DNA of 64,000 nucleotides from Massospora cicadina (GCA_022478985.1 JAKSZP010004186.1:1-64000), one strand, 5' to 3'; numbered from the stretch's first letter, positions 34,000 through 46,195 are shown. The notes: generated from the sequence alone by a model not told the origin. A program made the numbers and translations.

Positions 34000-35170
34000 A
34001 ATGCCCTTATGGTTCTTTAAGATTTTGTAACCAGCTTAGCGAGGAATGATCCATTACAACTTTGAATTTTACCCCTAGCAAGTACACCCAAATTGTTTAT
34101 AGGCGTAGATCACCGCTAAACACTCTCACTTGGTCACGGTATAATTGCGTTCATAGCTGTTCAAGCTATGACTGCAATATGCTACAGGATGCTCTTCCCC
34201 TTTCTCATCTTTTTGGGATAGGACTGCTCCTACAGCAGAAAGGGATGCATCCATCTGAACAATGAACTCTTTTTTGAAATTGGGATAACATAACACTGGT
34301 GCACTGGTTAATGCCACTTGAAGCATATCAAAAGTGCATTGCTGACGCTCAGTTCATTCAAATGTAGTGTCTTTTTTTAACAACTCAAATATTGGGCCCC
34401 CAATATAACTGAAGTTAGTGATGAAGCGCCAGTAATAACTGACCATTCCCAAAAATACCTGTATATCCCGCTTGCTGTTGGGCGGAGTCATTTTATGTAT
34501 AGCTTCCACCTTGGCTGGTTGAGGTCGCAACCCTGTGGCGTCAACTACAAACCCCAGGTACTCCAGCTGGTCCTTAAAGAAGTGGCATTTCCAAGGTTTG
34601 ATCATTATGTTGGCCTCAGCGAGTTGGCGGAATACAGCTCTTAAATGATTGAGGTGTTCTGAGAAGGTTCAGGAGAAAACAATAATGTCATCAAGGTATA
34701 CAAGGACACATGACAGTTTTAGGTCCCCCAGAATAGTATCCATTGCTTGTTGAAACGTAGCTGAGGCGTTACACAGCCCTTGTGGCATCTGAGTTGGTTA
34801 AAAAAGACCTTTGGAAGTAATTACAGCGCACTTTTCCTGCTCCACCGATAGCAACTCAATTTTCCAAAAGCCCAAGATCAGGTCCATAGATGAGAAGAAA
34901 CGAGCTCCCCCTAGCTGATCTAAATCATTGTCAATCTTTGGTAAGGGATAGGAAACTTTTTTGGTGATGCTGTTGAGCTTTCAGTGTCCATTACTACATG
35001 GTTGGTGCCATCCTTCTTTTTAACAGTCAGAATAGGTGAAGCCCACGGACTCTTTGATGGTTCAAGCATCCCTTGCTCTAATAGCTTGTCGATTTCCTCA
35101 TTTACTACTCCTTCTGCTACCTTTGATCAGCGGATTGGCCTTGACCTGATGGGAGAGTGATCTCCAGTGT
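34000..35170 (-). pseudogene. Reverse transcriptase-RNase H of element E (broken)
   Basis: The minus strand shows LEPSKSPWASPILTVKKKDG (about 35060), ARFFSSMDL (about 34890), MPQGLCNASATFQQAMD (about 34770) and the intact box LVYLDDIIVFS (34686-34697), then CHFFKDQLEYLGFVV and FLGMVSYYWRF (34450). RNase H: IVQMDASLSAVGAVLSQKDE (34240). Stops and a shift near 34985 break the frame. It is a close relative of B, H and I. Confidence 0.9.
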
Positions 35171-36108
35171 CCAGCCTATGAACCACCCCCGCGCACATCC
35201 TAAATCGTGGTCATCAACAGAAATAATCTCCTTATTTTTTTGAAATAAAGCGATTGCCCTATCCTTCTGTGATTCCAACAGCCTCATTAATTTGTCATGC
35301 AATACTACTGCCATTATATTGAGCTGCGGTTTGAAAGGCAGACCAAATTCCTCCAGTGACCCAAAGTCATGAACTGAACTAACCTCCTCAATGGGGATAA
35401 AGTGCAAATATGCCACTATTTGGTGGCGGCAGATTTGCAGTGGTACTATTTGTAAATTTGCAAGCAAAACTTTGACCTCCCCCTGCCCTGGTAATATAAT
35501 ACCTGGGGCTACATGAGAGGCTCAAACTGTGACTGCTGATATGGCCCAATAACTTCCCCATAGAGTCCATCTGGAACTTCTATCACCAAGTCAGTGTTTA
35601 CTATAACTTGATGCCCGGATGGAATTGATATAGGTCCAGCAGCTCGGAGTGGCAGCCCTTGATATTCATAAATCTGTTGTGGAAGGGCCCAGGTTTTGCC
35701 CTTTAACTGATGGTAGCACACTGGGATTACTCCGTCACTATAAGCTAGATTAATATTCCCCATATGCACTGGATCATTTGGCACTCCGCTAGAGGTGAAG
35801 TGAATTGGGATCCTCTGACCCAATATTTCAAAAGTCTGTTCTGTCATATCAATAACAGCCCCATAGTGTCACAAGAAGGCGGTTCCAATCAGCAGATCAT
35901 AATTGCTACTTGGTAACACTATAGCTGGGGCTACCACAAAAATAGAACCAAACCGCAACAGAAATGCACTGTATGCTCCCTCAGAGAATGTGTTATCCGC
36001 TCCAGAAGTTCTATATACCACATAATGGTCCACGTCCAGTTTTAATGATAATTTGGCCACCAACTTGGTGGAGACTATATTGACAGGGGCACCTGTATCT
36101 ATGATGGC
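35170..36108 (-). pseudogene. Protease region of element E, cut by element F
   Basis: Active site AIIDTGAPVNIVSTKLV (DTG at 36091-36099) begins only three residues inside the F insertion point. It continues HYVVYRTSGADNTFSEGAYS and NYDLLIGTAFL, then a long linker in 35509-35847 and 35117-35467. On the other side of F the same frame resumes as AKTHVHA at 42053, so F inserted into protease codons. Confidence 0.85.
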
Positions 36109-37232
36109 TGTCAGGCGGAAAGCAAGTAAGAATTAGACTGGCCTGCCAGCCCAGATGGCAGAGCATCTAAACAGCAAACCAGAATGCCTGAGGCACTGCT
36201 GCTGATATGACAAATATAGAACTGGAAAAGGAGTTCTACCAATATCTGCTGGTGAGCCAGAATTTCATTTAGGCACAAAATAAAGTACCAGATGCACATG
36301 GCCGTTAACCCTGAGGGGTATGAGAATGTTGGCAGATAAGGCGGCTTAATTTTTAACACGTAAAAACTAATTTTTAGGAAAATTTTTTGAATGGAAATTT
36401 AGGAAAGAAAAATCAACCAACAGTTTTCTCAGTGCGATGTGACTGATTAAATAGTAGTTAATTTGAGGGAAATCAAAGCTGGGATCAGGTTTCTCAAATT
36501 TGACCTAACTGGTAAATTATTTGGGAATGGGTGGGTTAGTTCCTTGGGAACTGTTGTCGTAAAATTTGGTGGTGGGCCAAGTCACTGTCAGTTTAACATC
36601 AAACGCCTGAACCAAAGCTTAACTACGTTTCTAATGGTTGGTGCAACGGCATTTAGCCCAACGAGTGGTGGGAATCCCCCAAGGCCACCCCACATAGGGG
36701 TGGGCCCATTTGGTTGGGAACAGGTTCAGGACGCTCAACCAACCCATGCTTGGTCACTGGGCCATTTGTTTGGTCAATTGCATTGCATTGGGCGCAATGC
36801 CCAATTTGTCAGCAGGAAGCTGCCCATTGGGGGTGATGCCTGCCAGATTTGGGAGGGGAGAGATTTTTCCAATCATCGTGTTAATCAAATCACACCTGTT
36901 GGGCATTCTGGCTGATAGATCAGTCTTCATACCTTTTTGACCATTTAAAATCTGAGCATCAGGCAGATTGCCACTCAAATTGGTTACAATCAATTTTATT
37001 TTGGTGATCTCAGTGCAAATTTCACTGATTCCTCATAACAGTTCTGCCAAGGTTAATATGGGTACTGGAAACAGGATCTGAAGTGGAAGAGCCAATACCC
37101 AGCGCTCATCTACTGTGTGAGAAAGATCGCCCTAAGTAACGAGGGGTACAGCCATCCTCTTTGGTGCCTTCTTACTCAAAAAATGGGAAAATGGCACAGT
37201 CAACACCCAGAGGACATTCCCTGGGACTTACA
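36109..37232 (-). repeat. 3' LTR of element F
   Basis: 1124 bp. It includes a GC-richer core with GGTGGGAATCCCCCAAGG, CATAGGGGTGGGCCCA and the hairpin ATTGGGC..GCCCAAT, conserved in the other LTR. A long antisense open frame (36463-36915) crosses it. Confidence 0.9.
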
Positions 37233-37379
37233 TTACACTTTCCTTTTCCCAAAGGAAGGTCCCCACCACAGGGGAACTGCACAAGAGCCACATTCTTGTG
37301 CGCCTTAAGTAATTTGATTGCCATAATAGTCGCGACTTTTTTTTGGGGGGGGACGGGGAGCTTTGGGGTGGGATAAATG

Positions 37380-37750
37380 GAACGCATCAACCAGGTCCAT
37401 GAAATTCACACAATCGTGCACCTTGACACAACTGTTTTCATAGGCCAGATACCCTTTCCAGGCCACGAGATATTGTACAGAACGTCAGGATTTCTGGGAT
37501 GCCAGGATAGCTTCTACCTCAGCCTACTCTTCATTATTGACAATAATCAGTTTTGGTTCTGTGGGAATTGCACCCTTGAATGGTGACAGCTGGGAAACAT
37601 GGAAAATGGGATGCTGCTTCCAATGCATGGGGAGCTTCAATTGGAACGCCCCATTACCCAATACCTTCTCCACCAAATGGGGTCCCAAACGTTTGCTGGC
37701 GAATTTGTGGGAAGGAGCCTGGATTTTTAAGTGATGGGTGTCGAGCATAA
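37380..37750 (-). pseudogene. Integrase tail and chromodomain of element F
   Basis: KRLGPHLVEKVLGNGAFQLK and WKQHPIFHVSQLSPFKGAI (37570-37690) are the conserved integrase end. After a stop near 37523 the chromodomain reads VEAILASQKS.. then VQYLVAWKGYLAYENS (37440-37470). The Trp of AWK is kept. The tail runs out in CVNFMDLVDA. Confidence 0.8.
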
Positions 37751-38760
37751 CGTAAGAACCCTTTTAAAAACATGACCTAGAAGATGCTTCCAATCTGCGA
37801 ACTGCTTGTAGTCATCTATAGCTTTGGTGAGGTGTTCCCACACTAAGCCTTGACTCAATCTAATATGAGCAGCATGGTCCACGGCAGCTTGAACCTCTGG
37901 CCACAAGCATGGTCCAACCAAAAATGAAGGATTATAATCCAACGTTGCCTCATAAGGGGAAAACCCCATGGACGCATGGGTTCCATCATTGTATGCAAAT
38001 TGGGTGAGGGGAGATCATTGGCCCAAGTATCCTGCGAAGTTGTAGCATAGCAACACAGGTGCTGTTCAAGAACTTGATTGACCCACTCAGTCTGGCCGTC
38101 AAACTGAGGATGATACGCCGTGGAGTGACAGGGGGATATTTTCAGGATTGATAGGAGTTCACTCCAAAACTGCACAGTGAACTGGGAACCACAGTCGCTG
38201 ATGATCTCTGGGGAGACCAAACATCAAAAACACATGGTTTATGAAAAGGTGGGCAGTTTCTTTGAACGTAATCGCGGAAGTGCAGGAGATAAAGAGGGAA
38301 AATTTTGTAAAACAATCCACCACTACCATCACCGCTGTGAACCCATTAGAACAGGGAGCTCGTCAATAAAATCCATGGACACCAATGTCCATGGACCCTC
38401 CACTGCCGTAAGGAATGCAGGAGGCCATTTTTTCCAGAGCGGTCCAACTTGGCCCTAGCACAAGTAACACAATTGGCAATCCAGCCCAGAACTTCTTTTG
38501 TCAAACCTGCCCAATTGTAGGTCCATTTGATCAAATCGATGCATTTCTTGGAACCAGGGTGACCAACCATGGGGGGGTCATGATGGGCGCGAAATACCTC
38601 ACTTTGGAAAGAAGGGGGAATCCAAACGTGAGATCTAAAATAAATAAGACCCTCCTTCAGTGAATATAGGGAGTGTTTATGCTTCTGGTGAGATAACTGC
38701 TCAATAAACTCCACGCCCTCAGGGCAGGCCGTTTGACTGGCTAAGACCTGAGCAACTAAT
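37750..38760 (-). pseudogene. Integrase core of element F (broken)
   Basis: The zinc module lies in the frame of 38346-39185 (FRAHHDPPMVGHPGSKKC.. and NCVTCARAKL). The first catalytic Asp is in SMDFIDELPVLMG (about 38365), the second in SDCGSQFTVQFW (about 38195) and the Glu in FDGQTEWVNQ (about 38090). Frames change between these, so it is not translatable as one chain, although the three catalytic residues are kept. Confidence 0.85.
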
Positions 38761-40210
38761 GGAGCGTCAGGGGCCAGAGCAATGGAAGAAATGACAGGGG
38801 GAACAATTGACAAGATTTGGGTGATAGGAATCACAGTAACGAGGTCCACTTCCTCTGGATCTGTGGTACTGTGGGTGGGGCTGCAGCTGAGAAAATTGGG
38901 AAGTACATTTAGTGCCCCTTTTATGAATTTGTATTTGAAATTGAAACTGCACAGGTCCCAATAGGTTTGGGCTTGCTGGTGTGCCAATTTTTGGGGTTTA
39001 TGAAAATACAACTTGGCCTGGTGATCCATGCAAACTGTTAATTCATGTTGAGCACCCTGTAACAGGTACCTCCAATGAGAAGGCTCATGCAACAGCTTCC
39101 AACTCCCTGTCATAAATAGTCCAAGACTGCTCCATGGAGGTAAACTTTCAGGAAAAGTAGGCGACCAGGTGTTCCAAACCATCATGCTCCTGGAGCAACA
39201 CTGCTCCGACAGCTACTGATGATGCATCACATGCAATGATATATGGCTTGGTGGGATTGGCGTGTTTTAAAATGGGAGGGGATATGAACACCTCTTTAAT
39301 TGATGTAAACGCCTGTTGGCATTTGTCCATCCAACGAAAAGGTATGGTCTTCTCTGTGAGTGGGTAGAGTGGGGCGGCGAGTGAGAGAGTGTGGGGGAGG
39401 ACTTTTAAGAAAACGATGGTTCCCAAGAAACTTTGTAGTTGTTTCTGGGTAGTCAGATTTGACCATTCCCGGATAGCATCCAACTTATTGGGAGGGATTG
39501 TGACGCCATCTTTAAGGATCAGGCTCCCAAGGAAGGTGACCTCTTCCTTATAAAACTCACACTTGGACGGTTTGAGAAACAACCTTGCCTTATGCAAGGC
39601 GACCACCACCACTTCCAAGTTGATAGTGTGTTGTTCAGGAGTCAGGGAGTGAACCAGAATAATATTGATGTATGCAACAGCACAGGTGAACTGGAGGTCA
39701 CCCAGTACATTATCGATCATCCATTTAAATCTAGTGGGAGCATTTTTCAGCCCAAAAGGCATTACCCAAAATTGGAAAATGCCACGCTTTGTCCAGATCG
39801 CTGTTAACCATTTCTGCCCTTCCATTACCCAGATTTGGTTGAAAGCGTTCACCAGATCCAGCTTAAAGAACACATGGGATTTGGAGATTGCCTGACTGAT
39901 TGTCTGCTCCAGAGGCAATAGGTAGGGATCAGTAACTGTTATTTTATTCAAATGGCCACAATCCATGCAGGGACGGAGAGAACCATCTGCTTTTTTGGCG
40001 AAGACAATGGGGAGATGACAAGTGAGGTTTCCTTGAACAGCCAACCTTTTTTCAACATATTGTCCAACCAGGTATTGAGTGCAACTTCTTCCTCCGCTGT
40101 ATGGAGTATAGCGGACAGTTGATGTTCACCAATTCCACGGTGGTTCAAAACCCACAATCATACCTGATGTGTTTAGGCAGACGATCCACCTTTTCCATAT
40201 TGGAGATTCT
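38760..40210 (-). pseudogene. Reverse transcriptase-RNase H of element F (catalytic box lost)
   Basis: A 298-codon open frame (39148-40044) starts PIVFAKKADGSLRPCMDCGH and runs through MPFGLKNAPTRFKWMIDN, the box region AVAYINIILVHS (39661-39672), FLKPSKCEFYKEEVTFLG, and RNase H IIACDASSVAVGAVLLQEHD. Where the family has YMDD, this copy has YINI: both metal-binding Asp are gone although the frame is open. The RNase H tail continues at 38767-39185. The missense loss shows that an open frame here does not mean an active enzyme. Confidence 0.9.
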
Positions 40211-40399
40211 CCAATAGCCCATTTTTTTTTTTGAGGAAATTGGCCGGAACGCCCGCAGAAGTGACTAGGGTAGTGATGGAGCTAGTTCCTTGTGTCTTCT
40301 TGAGGGTGTTGATCAAAGGGAATTCTCCCCTTAAAATGATCATTGGTGAACAACAGCGTATTAGACTTTAAATGAATCTTTACATGTTGTCAACGCCAC

Positions 40400-40660
40400 C
40401 ACCCCACACCTAAGATTACTGGAAACACCAAGTTTGGCATAGCTGAAAAGCGATTGCAGAAGCTGAACTGGTGGATGGAAAAAGGTACCAGTCAGTGAAC
40501 AACATATGAGGGCTGGTAAGCAGATGAGGCCACCATCACTGAGGAGCCCGCATCCATTTCAGTTTTAATTGTTGCACCAATTCAACATTCATAAAATTTC
40601 CCGCAGCTCCAGTGTCCACCAGGGCCTTAAAAGAGACGTGATGGGAACCAATGCTAATCT
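40400..40660 (-). pseudogene. Protease of element F
   Basis: FKALVDTGAAGNFMNVELVQ carries an intact DTG (about 40608-40620). The open frame containing it runs upstream straight into the 5' LTR (to 41102), so no gag separates LTR and protease. The segment 40660-40930 is Ser/Thr/Pro-rich linker. Confidence 0.8.
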
Positions 40661-40933
40661 TCATGAGAACTAAGAAGTAAGCGTAGTTCTCCTTTTTGGT
40701 AGTTGTGGATGAATCCAGCGATACTGAAGAGATGGTGGTGGGATCTGGGGAAACCAATGGGCAAATATCTGTGGCAACTATGGGGTATGGTTTTGGAGGC
40801 TCAAGTGTGGCTGGTCTGATGTGGTCAGAGATAATCTTCTTTACAACCTGGCTCAGTTGGAAAGAAGGGACTATTGCTGCGCCTATACACGTGAGAAAGG
40901 TGTAAATGGCTAAGAAAAATGGTTGGTCGATTA

Positions 40934-42047
40934 TATCAGGTGGACAGCAAGTAAGAATTAGACTGGCCTGCCAGCCCAGATGCCAGAGCATCCAAACAGC
41001 AAACCAGAATGATTGAGGCACTGCTGCTGATATGACGAATATAGAACTGAAAAGGAGTTCCACCAATATCTGCCAGTGAGCCAGAATTTCATATAGGCAC
41101 AAAATAAAGTCTCAGATGCACATGGCCGTTAACCCCAAGGGGTACGAGAATGTTGGCAGATAAGGCTTAATTTTTAACATGTAAAAACTAATTTTTAGGA
41201 AGAATTTTTAATGGAAATTTAGGAAAGAAAAATCAACCAACAATTTTCTCAGTGCGATGCAACTGATTAAATAGTAGTCAATTTGGGGAAAAAAGCTGGG
41301 ATCGGGTCCCTCAAATTTGACCTAACTGGTAAATTATTTGGGAATGGGTGGGTTAGTTCCTTGGGAACTGTTGTCGTAAAATTTGGTGGTGGGCCAAGTC
41401 ACTGTCAGTTTGACCTTGAACGCCTGAACCAAAGCTCAACTACGTTTCCAATGGTTGGTGCAATGGCATTTAGCCCAACGAGTGGTGGGAATCCCCCAAG
41501 GCTACCCCACATAGGGGTGGGCCCATTTGGTTGGGAACAGGTTCAGGACGCTCAACCCACCCATGATTGGTCACTGGGCCATTTGTTTGGTCAATTGCAT
41601 TGCATTGGGCGCAATGCCCAATTTGTCAGCAGGAAGCTGCCCATTGGGGGTGATGCCTGCCAGATTTGGGAGGGGAGAGATTTTTCCAATTGTAGTGTTA
41701 ATCAAATTGCAACTGTTGGGCTCCAGCTGATAGATCAGTCTTCATACCTTTTTGACCATTTAAAATCTGAGCATCGGGTGGATTGCCACTCAAATTGGTT
41801 ATGGTTGATTTTAAATTTGGTGATCTTGGCGTAGATTTCACTGATTCCTCGTAACAGTTCTGCCAAGGTTAGTGTGGGTACTGGAAATGGGATCTGAAGT
41901 GGAAGAGCCATTACACAGCGCTCATCTACTACGTGAGTGAGATCGCCCTGAGTAACAAGGGGTACAGTCATCCTCTTTGGTGCCTTCTTACTCAGAAATG
42001 GGAAAATGGCCCAGTCAACACCCAGAGGACGTTCCCCAGGACTTACA
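40934..42047 (-). repeat. 5' LTR of element F
   Basis: 1114 bp. The terminal TG on its left edge reads TA (TATCAGGTGGACAGC), a single change from the 3' LTR. The right edge is fixed by the ATGGC duplication. Confidence 0.9.
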
Positions 42048-42052
42048 ATGGC

Positions 42053-43500
42053 ATGGACATGGGTTTTAGCTACAACCAGGTCACATTATGTACATTTGGA
42101 GTAAGATGCATCTTGATTGTTTATAACATAGACATTTATGGCATCTCTGTTTTCAAAAAACCCACAATCCCCTTGCCAATACTGGGGTTTTGTTTGATAA
42201 TAGTGTTGACTGGATGAGCGACGCTTACCACTTGCAAGAAAGGGGCATCAAAGGAGGGGTCCAACTTTTCAGGTGAAACTTGGTCAAACATCTGGCAAGC
42301 ATACGGCTCAACCTGCAACTGAGACCCCTCTTCCGCAATAGCTGCAGACTGCACTGTGTCAAAATATTCACCCCTCAAACCGGCTGCTGATATAAGACTG
42401 ATACATCAGCCAAGGGAGCTTCCACTGAGTGTACAGGGATAGGTTCAGGTGGGACGTTTTGAGTTAAATTAGTAGAAGTAGAGAGTCTTATCTCTACTCC
42501 ACTCTGACTTTTCCCTGATTGTACTGTCCCTGCGGGAGGGAATAAAACTGACAATGAAGACAACTTTTGGCCAAGTTCCCAGAACGACCACACAAGAAAA
42601 AATTTAATCCTGTAAGATCTGCGTCCATTATTGTTGTGAAATGGCCCATCCCAAAAGTCAGGCTGGGGTCAAGCAGTGTAGACAGACCCTTCCTGATAGT
42701 TGAACTGCTGACGGCAACTCCGTTTGAGATGAGGCGTGTGCTGATAATAAGGCTGGTGGTTACCAAACGGACGCTGAACTGGAAGAGATGACTTCCTCAA
42801 ATAAGAAGGTCCAGCAGCGGAGAGGATATGGTTTCGCTCTATGGTGGGTGGAGGGAAGTTAGCGGATAACTGGTGCAAGATTTGAATGAGTTTAATCAAA
42901 GGGATACCAACTTCTAAATATGGAGCCATGGTATTGAAAAGCTCACGGTATGGTTTCACAGAGGAGGTCAACGCTATGCATACAGCTGATTCAGTTAAAG
43001 TTTCTGCCCCAATTAACACATGGGCTTCCATCATAAAGCGATCAGCAAATGCGGTGAGGGTCTCATTATGCTGAAACTCAATTGTTAAGAATTCCACCTT
43101 CTGCTGTGCCATTTTCATAGTCCCTCCAAATAACTACAACACAGTATCTTTCACTTTTTGATGGGTAGCAGAACTGGTGGGAAGATAGCAAACAACTTGG
43201 TCAGCGCTGTTGACATCCAAAGTAGATATTAATAATTTGGCTTTACACTAATTTGAAGCCCCTTCCACTGCAAACTCAAATCACTTAAAAAATCTATGGA
43301 TGTTTTCATTGCGATCAAATGGGGGCAGCTTATCGATATGAACCTCCTGTAGAAACTCCTTTTTCTACTGAAGCACAGCGTCCAAGGCAAGCTTGAGTTC
43401 TGCAAATTCAATGGTTGTGGAATCTCAAAAAATCCTTATTAGAGTAAGCCTGATAGAACATGGCCAGCAACTGAGGAAGGTTGTTGGCTTTGTGATTTTC
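42053..43500 (-). pseudogene. Gag and gag-protease junction of element E (broken)
   Basis: The 149-codon frame 42669-43118 reads AQQKVEFLTIEFQHNETLTA, FADRFMMEAHVLIG and ALTSSVKPYRELFN, typical of a Gag capsid-like domain. A zinc-knuckle relic follows at about 42590 (FFLCGRSGNLAKSC) in which the first Cys reads Phe and the His reads Asn. Further on is an acidic linker (42136-42378) and then the protease start at 42053. The upstream half (43118-43500) is shifted. Confidence 0.8.
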
Positions 43501-43505
43501 CAATG

Positions 43506-43525
43506 GGTCCCTGTAGTGAGCACCA
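43506..43525 (-). other. Primer-binding site of element E
   Basis: Minus strand TGGTGCTCACTACAGGGACC, one base from the 5' LTR. This is the consensus form of the site shared by seven families or elements in the window. Confidence 0.9.
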
Positions 43526-43526
43526 C

Positions 43527-44025
43527 TGTTATAAATTAGGTAGTATTCAATAAATACGCTGGCGGATATCTGCACAGGGTTAACCCACTGAGCAATATGG
43601 ATCAACAATATGATGATCGCTGCCCTTGAAACAACAGAATAACTTTAAATAAATATGGAGCACTTGCTCCCACAATCTCTTTTATTAAATGTACTTTAAT
43701 ACCGCAGATTCTTCTTATTCTGCTTTACTCTATCCCTCTTAACAACAACCTTTCTTAATTATCTTGTCTCACCTATATTGTAAGACTTTTGGAGTGCTAC
43801 AACTCATATGGCTTAGTAATTTAATTCGCCATATCTTATTGGCTCCTTCAATTCTCCATTTGTTAATTTCACAATCACCTAATTTGAGGTGATTTCCCAA
43901 TAACCCAATATTGCCTCAATTTGAGGCACTAAAATTACCATTACTCATATTGAATCTCAAGGAATTTCATTCATTTCACCATAATGACCTTGGCTTATTG
44001 TCCAGTTCATATTAAATTCACAACA
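43527..44025 (-). repeat. 5' LTR of element E
   Basis: 499 bp. Both stem-loops noted in the 3' LTR are present (43875-43935). Confidence 0.9.
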
Positions 44026-44244
44026 GGTGGATAACAACATCCCAGCAAAAACTAAGTCCCATAAACTACCATAAGCTGTATTACAATTAAAGCATTTCTT
44101 ACCCAAAAAACTTTTTAACAAAACACCATATATATGGTATATAGACGCTGTTTCCCTAATTATCGGACTTTGTAAATTTGACAAGATGCCTATTTCAGCT
44201 TGAACGTTGTGAAGCGACTAGTTATTATAATCAGAAAAGGTTAC

Positions 44245-44708
44245 TGTTTGGCTTATCAGTTCAATGAACTGTAAGCTAAGGTACTAATGGGACTTAAAGC
44301 TCTTAAATAGGCAGAGCATTCAATGAAGACAATAAGAAGGGGAAAAAGAATATTTCATAAATTAAAAAGGATATGATATAGATAGAGTGATCAGGATGCA
44401 TTAAAAAAGGCTCCATGGTACCCTATGATTAACATCCATCAATAATTCCATAGCAACTAATCAGTTAAGGCTCTCGTTGTTCTCCATCATCAATGACCTT
44501 GCTACTTCATTAATTGAGTCATCCTTTATATGGCATGGGAAATGAAGGGGACAATCCAGAAGTCATCTCTATTGATACCTGTACACAAGATTAATCCTGA
44601 TTAAATTTCCCAGATGTGCCTTTGATGACAGGTTCAAAATAAAATGCTTTAAAGTAAACTCAACAATGTTTAATTCAGGATTTGGAAACTCAATTTGTTT
44701 ATTACCCC
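44245..44708 (-). repeat. 3' LTR of element I, main part
   Basis: It aligns with 61038-61510 throughout, for example CATGGTACCCTATG and TCTCTATTGAT(A/T)CCTGTA. The end TTTATT is followed by the H insertion. It is rejoined by ATCCCAAATCTCA at 55419. Confidence 0.8.
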
Positions 44709-44854
44709 TGTTGCAGATGAGGCCTTAACTTGTGCACCTGGTTATTCCTCAACTTTTTGGAATGTGTGAAAACAACCCCCAAACTGGTGGAGGTATAGGC
44801 GATTAACTCACTGTGGCTGGGGGCAACCATGGCCCTTTTATAGGTGAGGGAGAG

Positions 44855-45907
44855 TGTCACGAAATTGACCTTGGGCTCCGCTAGTGTGCCAGGCCAACCA
44901 GTATAATGACTGGCGGCCTTTTGCTATTTCGCCTTCATTGGCGTACTAGACCTTATAAGTCCTGCGTCCAACCTACCAACTAACAACCAATGGCTTCGCC
45001 TTTAGCCCCAGGCGTCCTCAGCATGTGCCTCGGCAAGTCCTGCCCCCTTCCTGGGTGGCTCAGGCACTCCCGCGCTGCCCCACCCTCAAAACCCTTCACC
45101 AACCCATATGGGCATGCCCCAGCGAGTCAATCACCCTTCTTGGGCAGCTATGGCACCTCCCGCACTGCACCCCGCTAGGGTTGGTGGCTATGCAACTCAC
45201 CCACTGGTAGTCAGCTGGCCAGGTTCCCACTGGTTCCTTATAAGGAGGAGGTATGAGAGCTGGCAGCACCAGCCACTCCAGGCATGATCACCCGCGCCTT
45301 AGGGGATCCCCTATCCCACCTTTCCCACTCTAGTTGCACAAAGCTACTTCAAACAAACAGGAAAGATGGCAAACAAGAGATGCTTAATCAGAGGGAATGA
45401 ATGACTATTTAAGCTTCTTTCAGGGCTACTGCACCCAAGTACTCTTTGGCCAATCATCTGCCAGAAAACCCATCAGCCTCTTGATTCCAAACCTCTATCA
45501 GATCTTAAATACTTCATAGCGATTCCCTCTTATATCTGCTCATTTGATCCTTGAATAATAAATTAGGTCAATCCATCCTCAGCATAAGTCGCTGGTTGAT
45601 TGTATATAAACTCGTAAATAAATAGGAATTTGAGCATCCTTAGCATAAGTTGCCGGTGCTCCAAATTAGATGATGGAACCATTTTGAATGAGTCATAACA
45701 GATTCATCAGCTTTCCGCTGAAAAACTCTCACAACAATCTTCAGATGGCATTTTGGCGGTGAATGCAGCTTCCATCAAACCTAAACTTGAAAAAACATAT
45801 AACATTAAATAGAATCAAACTAGGTGATTAGCCGCCAATTATGCCTGACTAACCAAAACCCTAATTTGTAAACTATTGGAAGAATTCATCTGGTTAAAAT
45901 CCTGACA
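44855..45907 (-). repeat. Solo LTR of the compound-array family
   Basis: 1053 bp, TGTCACGAAATTG..AATCCTGACA, with a perfect GAGAG duplication (44850-44854 and 45908-45912). Closest to LTR-b at 19558-20735. It formed by recombination between the two LTRs of a former full copy. Confidence 0.95.
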
Positions 45908-46195
45908 GAGAGCTAACAAGTTTTCAGTCTGATTAGGGTGATGCCATTGGCAATATTTTCAGCAAGTATGAACTGACGTCAGGCGAGATAATTTTGCTCT
46001 GCTGAGCTAAAAAATCTATTAAATAAGGGTGACAGCACTACCAAATTCTTTATGAATTTTTATCCTTTTATACCATTGGGGGTCCAAAATAATTTACAAT
46101 CTTATGTTGATAACATGATGAATAAACCAAACAATGCCAACAAGAGTTTTCAAGGTTCAGAAGAAATATTACAAAATCAGGTCAATGTACAATTT

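Larger units (their letters stand above)
36109..42047 (-). mobile_element. Ty3/Gypsy chromodomain element F nested in E
   Basis: 5939 bp, LTRs 36109-37232 (1124 bp) and 40934-42047 (1114 bp), ending ..GGACTTACA, with a perfect duplication ATGGC (36104-36108, 42048-42052). The polypurine tract follows 37232 (GGGAAAAGGAAAGTGTAA on the minus strand). Protease, RT-RNase H, integrase and a chromodomain are present, but no gag and no TGG primer-binding site; the protease lies only about 300 bp from the 5' LTR. The gag end was probably deleted after insertion. A solo LTR of the same family is at 47162-48321. Confidence 0.95.
32147..44025 (-). mobile_element. Ty3/Gypsy element E, split by element F
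   Basis: LTRs 32147-32644 (498 bp) and 43527-44025 (499 bp), TGTTATAAATT..CACAACA. Flanking 5-mers are AGTGG and GGTGG (one mismatch). The polypurine tract is at 32645 (AGTCAAGGAGGGGGTAA on the minus strand) and the primer-binding site at 43506-43525. Without the nested F it is about 5.9 kb. Gene order gag, protease, RT-RNase H, integrase on the minus strand, no chromodomain. RT (YLDD), protease (DTG) and integrase catalytic residues are all still visible, so E is one of the better-preserved pol regions here, though frames are broken. Confidence 0.95.

Noticed and set aside
40536..41102. 188-codon minus-strand frame as a single novel protein
   Set aside because: Its first half is 5' LTR sequence of element F and its second half is the F protease with DTG; the fusion comes from the missing gag.
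36109..42047. Assembly artefact as the cause of doubled pol domains
   Set aside because: A perfect ATGGC duplication and distinct LTR families explain the structure as true nesting.
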